Positions 52,165 to 59,731 of a stretch of DNA of 64,000 nt are shown piece after piece. The first letter of the stretch is position 1, and every line of letters starts with the position of its first letter. The position numbers and the translations under genes were made by a program. Source of the DNA: Pelomonas sp051857475 (GTDB lineage Bacteria; Pseudomonadota; Gammaproteobacteria; Burkholderiales; Burkholderiaceae_C); contig NZ_JBPZGZ010000001.1 of the NCBI RefSeq assembly GCF_051857475.1, positions 1,550,001 to 1,614,000 on the forward strand, given 5' to 3'. The notes under the pieces are model-generated. The model ran no database searches and was not told where the DNA came from. It saw only the letters and a program-made list of their open reading frames with translations.

Positions 52165-53869
52165 GCCGGGCCTTCAGAGCGGCTTCGCGGAAGGCCGTCA
52201 GCGTGCTGCGCGAGGTACTCACATCGCTGGACAGGCGCAGATGCAGCAGGGCCGGCTTGCCGCCCGCGATGGCGGCATCCAGCGCCGGGCCGACCTGCTC
52301 CGTGTTCTCGGCGTAGAAGGCCGAGAAGCCAAAGGCCTCGGCGAACTTGGCGAAGTCGGGGTTGAAGAGATCGCTGCCCGACACGCGGCCCGGGTACTCG
52401 CGCTCCTGGTGCATGCGGATGGTGCCGTAGGTGCCGTTGTCGACGACGACAACGAGCAGCTTCTTGGCGCCGTAGCCGGTGGCCGTGGCCAGCTCCTGGC
52501 CCGTCATCAGGAAGTCGCCGTCGCCGGCGATGTTGACGACCCAGCGGTCCTGCAGCAGCGCTGCAGCCACCGCGGCGGGGACGCCATAGCCCATCGCGCC
52601 CGAGGTCGGCGCCAGTTGCGTCTTGCCGAAGCGGTGCAGGCCCGTGTAGCGGTGGAAGCGGTGCAGCCAGCCGCTGTAGTTACCGGCGCCATTCGTGAAG
52701 ATCGTGCCCTCAGGCAGCTTGGCATCGATGAGGTGGATGACCTCGGCCATGTCCAGCGGCGCCACCGGCGTCGGCACGAGGTTGCCGCGGTAGTCGGCGT
52801 TGGCGGCCGCCGTCCAATCGCCCCAGGCGACGTCGGCCGGCGGCGTCAGCGCGGCCAGGGCCGGGGCGGCCTGGCTCATGCTGGCGTTGATCAGCAGCTC
52901 GCCCGTGTAGACGCGGCCCAGCTCTTCGGCACCGGCATGGATGTGGATCAGGCCTTGCGTCGGGCGCGGCGCCTGCAGCAGCGTGTAGCCGCCGGTCGTC
53001 ATCTCGCCCAGGCGCGGGCCGACGGCGAGGATGAGGTCGGCTTCTTTGACCCGCGCGGCCAGCTTGGGATTGATGCCGATGCCGACGTCGCCGGCGTAGT
53101 TCGGATGGACGTTGTCGAACAGGTCCTGGAAGCGGAAGGCGCAGCCGACTGGCAGCTTCCAGCTCTCGGCAAAGCGCTGCAGGGCCGCCGTCGATTCAGG
53201 CGTCCAGCCGCCACCACCGACGATGACGAGAGGCTTCTGGGCGGCCGCCAGACGCTCGCGCAGTTCGGCCAGCGCAGCCGGCGTGGGCGCCGCCTCGGCG
53301 GGCCGGGCGGGCGCCACGACGGGCGCCGCGATCGGCTGGGTCAGCATGTCCTCGGGCAGCACCAGCACGACCGGGCCGGGCCGGCCCTGCATGGCCGTGT
53401 GGAAGGCGCGGGCCACGTATTCGGGCAGGCGCTCGGCGTCATGCACCTCGCCCACCCACTTGGCCATGCCCAGGGTGCCGGGGCCGAACATCTGGCGGTA
53501 GTCCACCTCCTGGAAGGCCTCGCGGTCGCGCTGATCGCTGGCGACCTGGCCGATGAAGAGGATCATCGGCGTCGAATCCTGGAAGGCCGTGTGCAGGCCG
53601 ATGCTGGCATTGGTCGCGCCGGGGCCGCGCGTGACAAAGCAGATGCCCGGCTTGCCAGTCAGCTTGCCCTGGGCCTCGGCCATGAAGGCCGCGCCGCCTT
53701 CCTGGCGACAAGCGACGAAGCGGATCTTGTCGGCATATTCATGGAAGCCATCGAGCACGGCGAGATAGGACTCGCCAGGCACGCCGAAGGCATCGGTCAC
53801 GCCCTGGGCGATCAACGCCTCGACCAGCACATGGCCGGCGAGACGGGGGGAGGCAGCTTGTCTAGTCAT
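52157..53869 (-). CDS. Acetolactate-synthase-like thiamine-diphosphate enzyme
   Basis: The 570-residue protein has three TPP-enzyme domains. The N-terminal pyrimidine-binding domain has the catalytic glutamate in RFVACRQEGGAAFMAEAQGK, and GVTDAFGVPGESYLAVLDG precedes it. The central domain contains PTPAALAELRERLAAAQKPLVIVGGGG. The diphosphate domain has VNIAGDGDFLMTGQELATATGYGAKKLLVVVVDN (GDGD...N). No small subunit (IlvN/IlvH) is nearby and key FAD-loop residues are hard to confirm. It may be a catabolic acetolactate, benzoylformate or sulfoacetaldehyde-type enzyme rather than biosynthetic IlvB. It is cotranscribed with the S4 protein. Confidence 0.82.
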   Translation of the reverse strand: MTRQAASPRLAGHVLVEALIAQGVTDAFGVPGESYLAVLDGFHEYADKIRFVACRQEGGAAFMAEAQGKLTGKPGICFVTRGPGATNASIGLHTAFQDSTPMILFIGQVASDQRDREAFQEVDYRQMFGPGTLGMAKWVGEVHDAERLPEYVARAFHTAMQGRPGPVVLVLPEDMLTQPIAAPVVAPARPAEAAPTPAALAELRERLAAAQKPLVIVGGGGWTPESTAALQRFAESWKLPVGCAFRFQDLFDNVHPNYAGDVGIGINPKLAARVKEADLILAVGPRLGEMTTGGYTLLQAPRPTQGLIHIHAGAEELGRVYTGELLINASMSQAAPALAALTPPADVAWGDWTAAANADYRGNLVPTPVAPLDMAEVIHLIDAKLPEGTIFTNGAGNYSGWLHRFHRYTGLHRFGKTQLAPTSGAMGYGVPAAVAAALLQDRWVVNIAGDGDFLMTGQELATATGYGAKKLLVVVVDNGTYGTIRMHQEREYPGRVSGSDLFNPDFAKFAEAFGFSAFYAENTEQVGPALDAAIAGGKPALLHLRLSSDVSTSRSTLTAFREAALKARHA

Positions 53870-53934
53870 GTTGACACTTTAGCTGGGGTCGCGGGTCTTC
53901 ATCGCCCGTGTCGGCCCACGAACACAGGGGTTGC

Positions 53935-54351
53935 TCAGTCGTCGACAGCCTCGATACCCAGCTGCCGCATGCGTTCGACATGCGCTTTCATCACCGACAG
54001 CTGCTCGGCCGAATGGCCTTGCCAGTCGGTGACTTCGCCCGTCACCCGCAGCGGCTCTCGCGAGCGGTAGGACTTGGTCGGGTTGCCGGGAAACTTCTTG
54101 TCGGTGACGTTGGGATCGTCGGCGATCGCTCCGGTGGGTTGCACGATGTAGATGCGGCCGGGGCCATCGCCCATCGCCAGCTCTGCCCCCCAGATCGCCG
54201 CCTCCAGCGTCGCGCTCAGGTAGACGTGGTTGGCCTTGCGCCGGGTTCCGTAGTTGGAGGTGTAGCCAGCCTGGATCAGGTCACCCACCTTCAGGTCGGC
54301 CTTGGTGCCGTGGTAGTACGGGGGCGGGGTCAAGTCGTCTGTGCTGTTCAT
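53935..54351 (-). CDS. arr: NAD-dependent rifampin ADP-ribosyltransferase Arr
   Basis: The 138-residue protein matches Arr along its length: YYHGTKADLKVGDLIQAGY near the start with His14, then HVYLSATLEAAIWGAELA. GRIYIVQPTGAIADDPN and KKFPGNPTKSYRSREPLRV follow, and the end is GEVTDWQGHSAEQL. Arr transfers ADP-ribose to rifamycins and inactivates them. Environmental bacteria carry it widely, so it may act on other molecules too. It lies 19 bases after a small membrane protein gene on the same strand and has no mobile element beside it. It appears intact. Confidence 0.92.
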   Translation of the reverse strand: MNSTDDLTPPPYYHGTKADLKVGDLIQAGYTSNYGTRRKANHVYLSATLEAAIWGAELAMGDGPGRIYIVQPTGAIADDPNVTDKKFPGNPTKSYRSREPLRVTGEVTDWQGHSAEQLSVMKAHVERMRQLGIEAVDD

Positions 54352-54370
54352 CTGGGTGTTCGAGTAGTGG

Positions 54371-54862
54371 TCAACGCATCTCCCGATCGGCGGCCCGATC
54401 GAAGACCTTGTCCCGGGTCATGCCGAGACGGCGCCGCATTTCAAGGATCACGCCTGTGCCAACGACAGCAACCAGGGCGCCCGCCATCGGTTGGAGCAGG
54501 AAAAGCGTCATGCCGCCGCAAAGGAAGCCGACGCCCAGATAGAGCGAGTCCTCCTCCCGATGTTCCGCCCAAAGCGCGAATGCGAATGCAAGCACGGCCA
54601 GGTAGGCGGCGAAGAACCGTAGCGCGGCAATGATCCAGCCGTCGGTGATGGTGAGCAGTGTGACGTTGCTCATCTCTGGTGTCACCCAAGGCTCTTGAAG
54701 AATGCCGAGCTTCTCTGCCAGCTCAAGCACATGCCCGCCCCGCGAGCTCCAGAGGATTTCAAGCTGCCGGGCAGCGAGGACTGCGGCGATGGACAAGCCG
54801 CCATAGATGGAGCTCGCAAAGCCATGGACGTTGCCTTCGTTCAAAGGGGCCGCGTTCGTCAT
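54371..54862 (-). CDS. Small membrane protein of unknown function
   Basis: ATG 54862 gives 163 residues. It has hydrophobic stretches near residues 20-35, 75-100, 108-125 and 128-145 (GWIIAALRFFAAYLAVLAFAFALW and beyond), joined by charged loops (RAADREMR at the end). I do not recognise a family. Its GC content, near 61%, is below that of neighbouring genes, which may point to recent acquisition. It is upstream of arr in the same direction with only 19 bases between, so the two could be one unit, but no functional link is shown. Confidence 0.55.
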   Translation of the reverse strand: MTNAAPLNEGNVHGFASSIYGGLSIAAVLAARQLEILWSSRGGHVLELAEKLGILQEPWVTPEMSNVTLLTITDGWIIAALRFFAAYLAVLAFAFALWAEHREEDSLYLGVGFLCGGMTLFLLQPMAGALVAVVGTGVILEMRRRLGMTRDKVFDRAADREMR

Positions 54863-54898
54863 CGCCGGGCTAGCCTCAGGGCTTGGCGACCACAACCG

Positions 54899-55306
54899 TC
54901 ACCTCGTCGCCCCTTCGATGGCACGCTCCGTGATCTTGTCCTTGAGCTTGTCGTCGGGCGTGAGCCCCAACGCCTTGTGCAGCGCCGACGGCCCACTGCT
55001 GGCATCGGCAGGCTTGGGGACGGGCGTGGCCTGGACCACCGTGACGGTGCCCGCCGTCACCGCCTGGTCGCGGTGGCCGGCCGGGCATTCGGCATTCGTG
55101 TAGGAAATCTCCTGGCCCTTGACGCATTTGCGCAGCCCGCCCGGCCTGGCCTTGCCGGCATCTCCCGCCGGGCTCGAAGACTCCGCCAGCGTCTGGACCT
55201 TGCTGGCCGATGGGCCCAGCCAGGCCTGCAGCGGCTCGCGCTGTTGCCAGACCAGGCCGAGGGCGGCCACCACGAGCAAGCCAATGACAAGACCACGAAT
55301 CGACAT
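54899..55306 (-). CDS. DUF4124-like small anchored protein
   Basis: The 135-residue protein starts with a membrane or signal helix (GLVIGLLVVAALGLVW). The middle has the paired-cysteine segment LRKCVKGQEISYTNAEC, like the DUF4124 motif. The remainder is charged and low in structure (KLKDKITERAIEGATR). The family sits in the envelope of many betaproteobacteria, with unknown function. It runs in the same direction as the upstream truncated haemoglobin gene and the downstream membrane protein gene. Confidence 0.7.
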   Translation of the reverse strand: MSIRGLVIGLLVVAALGLVWQQREPLQAWLGPSASKVQTLAESSSPAGDAGKARPGGLRKCVKGQEISYTNAECPAGHRDQAVTAGTVTVVQATPVPKPADASSGPSALHKALGLTPDDKLKDKITERAIEGATR

Positions 55307-55351
55307 GAGGGCAGGCGGAACAGTTGATGCGTCACTGTAGCGGCGCGCCCG

Positions 55352-55807
55352 CTACGCCTTCATCAAGCCCTGCCAGGACCAACGCGGCAGGGCCAGGTCA
55401 TCGGGCACCGCCTGGCCGCGGCTCGGGTAGGCGGCCATGGCCTGGGTCGTGGCCCAGGCAAAGTAGTCATGCAGCACCTGCCGCAGCTCCGCATCCGCCA
55501 CACCGATGTCGGCCAGCGCCGCGTCGAAGCAGGCGATGGCGCGGCGGTCCATCTCCTCATGCGGGCCATTGCCGCTGTGGCTGCGCACGACAGCAGAGTG
55601 GCTGCCCAGCTGCCCGCTGTACAGCGCCGGGCCGCCCCAGGCCTCGGCCCAGTAGGCCGCCAGTCTCTCGGTGTGCCGGGGATGAAAGCCGTGGCTGAAG
55701 GCGTGGGCAACGATCTCGTCGGCCAATACCCGCGCATGCCAGGCCTGGGCCAGGCGTAGCACGGCATCCTGGCCGCCCAGGGCATCGAACAGGCTGTCTT
55801 GTCGCAT
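55352..55807 (-). CDS. Group II truncated haemoglobin-like protein
   Basis: ATG 55807 begins a 151-residue globin: LFDALGGQDAVLRLAQAWHARVLAD, HAFSHGFHPRHTERLAAYWAEAWGG, then a helix with RSHSGNGPHEEMDRRAIACFDAAL. Histidines near 77-83 would supply the proximal haem ligand. Length and pattern fit TrHb2, which binds O2 or NO and often protects against nitrosative stress. It is the upstream neighbour of the DUF4124-like gene. The LysE-type exporter lies 8 bases further upstream, so these genes may be one transcript. Confidence 0.82.
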   Translation of the reverse strand: MRQDSLFDALGGQDAVLRLAQAWHARVLADEIVAHAFSHGFHPRHTERLAAYWAEAWGGPALYSGQLGSHSAVVRSHSGNGPHEEMDRRAIACFDAALADIGVADAELRQVLHDYFAWATTQAMAAYPSRGQAVPDDLALPRWSWQGLMKA

Positions 55808-55815
55808 GGGAAACC

Positions 55816-56451
55816 TCAGGCGCTGCGTTGCTGTCCCAGCAGTTTGACAGCCAAAGCCCCCAGCACCAGGCCCATCGCGTAGCGCTGCAGCGCCAGCCAG
55901 AAGCGGTTGCGCGAGAACCAGAGTGCGACGCGCGCGGCGCACAGGGCCACCAGCAGATTGACCGATGAGCCGATGCAGACCTGGGTCGTGCCCAGCACCA
56001 GGCTCTGCGCCAGCACCGACCCGGCCTCGGGCGAGATGAACTGGGGCAGCACCGACAGATAGAAGATGGCCACCTTGGGGTTGAGGATGCTGGTCAGCAG
56101 GCCCATGGTGAAGAGCTTGCGCGGCCGCTCGGTTGGCAAGGTGCGCGGCTCGAAGGGTGAGCGAGCGCCGGGGCGCACCGCCTGCCAGGCCATCCACAGC
56201 AGATAGAGGGCACCTGCGAACTTCAGCAGCTCATAGCCCAGCGGCACGGCCAGGAAGAGGGCCGTCAGACCGACGGCCGCGCAGACCATGTGCACCGTGA
56301 AGCCCAGCACGACGCCGCACCAGGACATGACGCCCGCCGTGCGCCCCTGGCAGATGGAGCGCGAGATCAGATAGACCATGTTCGGCCCCGGCGTCGCGGC
56401 CATCAGCAGGGCCGCCGCCGCGAACACGAAAAAGTGCGGCGCCGAGGGCAT
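55816..56451 (-). CDS. LysE-family amino-acid exporter
   Basis: The 211-residue protein starts at ATG 56451 and has six hydrophobic segments. LysE/RhtB marks are the helix-1 stretch AAALLMAATPGPNMVYLISRS, the loop YLLWMAWQAVRPG and SILNPKVAIFYLSVLPQF. It exports amino acids or their analogues and is often controlled by LysR-type regulators, none of which is seen here. It is downstream of the MFS gene on the same strand, 6 bases away. The substrate cannot be predicted from sequence. Confidence 0.9.
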   Translation of the reverse strand: MPSAPHFFVFAAAALLMAATPGPNMVYLISRSICQGRTAGVMSWCGVVLGFTVHMVCAAVGLTALFLAVPLGYELLKFAGALYLLWMAWQAVRPGARSPFEPRTLPTERPRKLFTMGLLTSILNPKVAIFYLSVLPQFISPEAGSVLAQSLVLGTTQVCIGSSVNLLVALCAARVALWFSRNRFWLALQRYAMGLVLGALAVKLLGQQRSA

Positions 56452-56457
56452 GGGATG

Positions 56458-57717
56458 TCAGGCAGCAGCCGTCGCCAGGGCGCGCCGCCGCGCCAGGCCC
56501 ATGCCGACCAGACCGGCCGACGCGACGCCCATCAGCAGGGCCGCGGCCGAGCCGGCGAACACGCCGCGCGGCATGCCGTGGTCGAGGATGGCGCCGAAGA
56601 CCGGCGCGGCCAAGGCAAAGCCGATGTCCAGGCCTGAGTAGACGGTGCCGTAGACGCGGCCCGTCGCCCCCGGCGGCGAGGCGCGCTTGATGAGCATGTC
56701 GCGCGACGGGCCGGCCAGCCCCGTGCCGAAGCCGGCCAACGCCGCCACCGCAGCCGCCAAGGGGCCGGGCAACCAGCCGGTGGCAGTCAGCAGCAGCAGG
56801 GCCGCCGCCAGGGCCAATGCCAGCGCGATGGTGCGTTCCAGCCGCTCCGCCTTGGCCACCAGGAAGCCGCCGCAGACCATGCCGGCCGCGCCGGCCAGCA
56901 TGTAGCCGGTGACGACATAGGCCGTCAGCGCCAGCGGCAGGCCATACATCTGATGCAGGGCCGGGCTGGCAAAGCTCTGGATGGCCGACAGGGCCGCCGT
57001 GCTCCAGAAGAAGAAGGAGAAGCACAACCAGACCGAGGGCAGCTTCAGGAAGGCCATGGGGTGCTCGACCTTGGCGCCAGCCTCGGGCTTGGCATGGCCC
57101 CAGGAACCCTGGCGGTCGTCTATTGCCGAGCGTTGCCAGAACAGCAGGCCCATGACGGTCAGCGCGACCAGGGCCGTGCCGAGATAGGCGAAGCGCCAGT
57201 TGCCGGTGGCCTCGGCGATGCCGATGGAGAACACCGGCGCGAAGGCCCAGCCCAGGTTGCCGCTGATGCCGTGCACCGAGAAGGCATGGCCCAGGCGCGG
57301 CTGCGAGACGCGCTTGTTCAGGATGGTGAAGTCGGCCGGGTGGAAAGGCGCATTGCCGACGCCGGCCAGCGCCGCCGCCAGCATCAGCCCGCCAAAGCCC
57401 TGGGCCAGGCCGGCCGCGATGGAAGCCAGGAAGAAGCTCGCCATCGCCGCGAACAGCACCGGCCGGGCACCGATGCGGTCGACGATGAAGCCCGACAGCG
57501 CCTGGCCGGCGCCGGAGATGACGAAGAAGGTCGTCACCAGCAGGCCCAGTTCCGAGTAGCTCAGGCCGAAAGCCTGGATGAAGGCCGGGAACAGCGGCGG
57601 CAGCAGCATGTGGAAGAAATGCGAAGTGCCGTGGGCGACGCCGATGGTCGAGATCGTCGTGACGTCGCGCCGGCGCTGCAGGCCGGCGTCTATGGAAGAG
57701 GCGATGGCGGAACTCAT
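56458..57717 (-). CDS. MFS transporter
   Basis: The 419-residue protein has about 12 helices and MFS signatures, including LSGFIVDRIGARPVLFAAM in the first half and a motif-like VGRVYGTVYSGLDIGFALAAP in the second. The N-terminal region IGVAHGTSHFFHMLLPPLFPAF is typical of fosmidomycin-resistance-like exporters (the Fsr type), though without biochemical data this is only a guess. It is divergent from an AraC regulator gene with 78 bases between their starts, so that regulator likely controls it. It is cotranscribed with LysE. Confidence 0.85.
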   Translation of the reverse strand: MSSAIASSIDAGLQRRRDVTTISTIGVAHGTSHFFHMLLPPLFPAFIQAFGLSYSELGLLVTTFFVISGAGQALSGFIVDRIGARPVLFAAMASFFLASIAAGLAQGFGGLMLAAALAGVGNAPFHPADFTILNKRVSQPRLGHAFSVHGISGNLGWAFAPVFSIGIAEATGNWRFAYLGTALVALTVMGLLFWQRSAIDDRQGSWGHAKPEAGAKVEHPMAFLKLPSVWLCFSFFFWSTAALSAIQSFASPALHQMYGLPLALTAYVVTGYMLAGAAGMVCGGFLVAKAERLERTIALALALAAALLLLTATGWLPGPLAAAVAALAGFGTGLAGPSRDMLIKRASPPGATGRVYGTVYSGLDIGFALAAPVFGAILDHGMPRGVFAGSAAALLMGVASAGLVGMGLARRRALATAAA

Positions 57718-57795
57718 GCCCCCACTCTAGGCAGGCAGGCTGCGGCCTGGTTACGATGGTTCGTCAAGTTCTGTCGAAATCCGGCCACCACCGCC

Positions 57796-58638
57796 ATGTC
57801 CTCCAACCGCCGCAGCTTTCCCGCCTTCTCGCCCGAGCTCTTCGCACCGACGGCCGAGCGGCCGCTGCGCGCCAAGTCGCGCCTGCTGGAGCATCTGGCC
57901 GACATCCAGCCTCACCGCCACGACTGGGCCCAGCTCGTCTTCTCGATGACGGGGGCGGTGCGCGTCAACACCGAAGGCACCGGAATGGCAGCCTGGCCGG
58001 CCGCGTCGGCCACCTATATCGTGCCGCCATCGCGTGCCGTCTGGATCCCGCCTGGCCTCGTGCATGCGGTGACGGCCATCGAGCAGGCCGAGCTGCACAC
58101 CCTCTATCTCAACCCTGAACTGCTGGCCGGCGAGGCCTGGAGCGTCGGCCGGGTGCTGGAGGTGTCGCCGCTGCTGCGCGAGCTGGTGCTGGCCCTGCCC
58201 GCCGTGCCGGACCCAGCCCCACCGGAGAGCGCGGATGACGTCGAGAGACGCCGCGGCATCGAGAGCCTGGTGCTGATGGAGCTGCAACGCGCCCGCCCGC
58301 TGGCCCTGGGCGTCGCCCTGCCCCAGGACGGCCGCCTGCGCCGGCTCTGCGAGGCCATGCTGCGCGAACCCGGTCGCCACGCCGGCCTGGACGAATGGGC
58401 TACCGAGGCAGGCGCCAGCCCGCGCACCCTGAGCCGCCTGTTCCGCGAGCAGCTGGGCACCAGCTTCGCGCAGTGGCGCTCGCAGCTGCTGCTGGCCCAT
58501 GCGCTGACCCTGGCGGCCCGCGGCCGGCCCATGAGCCATATCGCGGCCGAGCTGGGCTATGCCAGCGCCAGCGCCTTCACGGCCATGGTGACGCGCACGG
58601 TGGGCATGCCGCCAAGCCGGTTCTTTGCTGAAGCCTGA
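57796..58638 (+). CDS. AraC-family transcriptional regulator
   Basis: I use ATG 57796, directly after the divergent promoter region, which gives 280 residues. A longer frame runs upstream across the MFS gene and should be ignored. The N-terminal cupin-like ligand pocket includes PHRHDWAQLVFSMTGAVRV and IVPPSRAVWIPPGLVHAV. The C-terminal half has two helix-turn-helix units: LDEWATEAGASPRTLSRLFR and MSHIAAELGYASASAFTAMV. It probably regulates the adjacent MFS exporter in response to a small ligand. The ligand is unknown. Confidence 0.88.
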   Translation: MSSNRRSFPAFSPELFAPTAERPLRAKSRLLEHLADIQPHRHDWAQLVFSMTGAVRVNTEGTGMAAWPAASATYIVPPSRAVWIPPGLVHAVTAIEQAELHTLYLNPELLAGEAWSVGRVLEVSPLLRELVLALPAVPDPAPPESADDVERRRGIESLVLMELQRARPLALGVALPQDGRLRRLCEAMLREPGRHAGLDEWATEAGASPRTLSRLFREQLGTSFAQWRSQLLLAHALTLAARGRPMSHIAAELGYASASAFTAMVTRTVGMPPSRFFAEA

Positions 58639-58657
58639 GCGCCGGACAATCCCGGCC

Positions 58658-59731
58658 ATGCCCGACACGCCGCGCCCCGATTTCAACGACACCCAGCCGC
58701 CCATGCGGCCCGCGGAACCCGAGCCGCGGGTGGTCAAGGTCGACAAGCGCGGCTCGAGGCACTGGTTCTTCACGCTGCTGGCCTACATGCCCTTCGTCGT
58801 GGCAGGTGCCGTCTACGGCGTCGCCATGCACAGGCTCTTCAGCGGCCTGCTGAGCCGGGAAGCGGCCCAGAGCAGCGGACTGATGCTGTGGTCCTTCCTG
58901 TTCGGCGTGCCGCTGGCCATCGGCTTTCTGGTCAGCTTCCTGGCGACGCGGCGCAAGCGAGCCGGACTGGCCGGCGCGGGACTGCTGTCCTGGCTATCGA
59001 CCGGCCTCTTCGTCTTCGCGGGCGGCGCCCTGCTGCGCGAGGGCAGCATCTGCATCCTCATGGCCCTGCCGCTGCTGCTCATCCTCGCCGTGCTGGGAGC
59101 TCTCGTCGGCGCGCTGGCCTCGGCCTTCAGCAAGGACCAGGGCCCCAAGCTGCTGTCGGTCGCACTGCTGCTGCCCCTGGCACTGGGCTCGGTCGAAGCC
59201 GGCCTGGATGAACCCACCGACGGCCAGCACATCGTGCGCAGCGTGCTCATCCAGGCACCGGCCGAAACCGTCTGGCAGCACATCAACTTCCCGCTGGACA
59301 TCGATCCGGCCGAACTGAAGGACGGCATCGCCTACCGCATGGGCGTGCCCTTCCCCGTCGAGGCGCGCACCCTGCAAGGCCGCATCGGCGGCCAGCGGGC
59401 CCTGGTCTGGCAGCGCGGCGTGCGCTTCAACGAGATCATCACCGACTGGCAGCCGAACCGCTACATCGCCTGGCGCTACGACTTCGCGCCGGACTCCTTC
59501 CCGCCCGGCTCGCTGGATGACCATGTCGTCATCGGCGGCCGCTATTTCAGCCTTGACGACACCGCCTATGCGCTGACGCCCGAAGCTGGCGGGACGCGGC
59601 TGACCATCACGGTCAATACCCATGTCTCCACCCACTTCAACTGGTATGCCGGCTGGTGGGCGAACTGGCTGGTGGCCGACACCGCCGAAGCCATCCTGAA
59701 GTTCTACAAGCGGCGCGCCGAACGCGGCTAG
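58658..59731 (+). CDS. Membrane protein with START/SRPBCC-like domain
   Basis: ATG 58658 gives 357 residues, 7 bases after a GACAAT box. An earlier in-frame start would overlap the AraC gene. Four hydrophobic segments lie between residues 40 and 190 (FFTLLAYMPFVVAGAVYGVAM and on). A soluble C-terminal part of about 150 residues resembles the SRPBCC/START ligand-binding fold: VLIQAPAETVWQHINFPLDI, ALVWQRGVRFNEIITDW and TRLTITVNTHVSTHFNWY. It may sense or carry a hydrophobic ligand at the membrane. It is convergent with the diguanylate cyclase gene and overlaps it by 4 bases. Confidence 0.72.
   Translation: MPDTPRPDFNDTQPPMRPAEPEPRVVKVDKRGSRHWFFTLLAYMPFVVAGAVYGVAMHRLFSGLLSREAAQSSGLMLWSFLFGVPLAIGFLVSFLATRRKRAGLAGAGLLSWLSTGLFVFAGGALLREGSICILMALPLLLILAVLGALVGALASAFSKDQGPKLLSVALLLPLALGSVEAGLDEPTDGQHIVRSVLIQAPAETVWQHINFPLDIDPAELKDGIAYRMGVPFPVEARTLQGRIGGQRALVWQRGVRFNEIITDWQPNRYIAWRYDFAPDSFPPGSLDDHVVIGGRYFSLDDTAYALTPEAGGTRLTITVNTHVSTHFNWYAGWWANWLVADTAEAILKFYKRRAERG

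Noticed and set aside
52157..53869. Biosynthetic acetolactate synthase IlvB
   Set aside because: No IlvN or IlvH small-subunit gene accompanies it. The neighbour is an S4 protein, so a general TPP-enzyme name is safer.
56953..57795. Upstream extension of the AraC regulator across the MFS gene
   Set aside because: The frame is open but is antisense to the MFS transporter. The true start, ATG 57796, follows the divergent promoter region.
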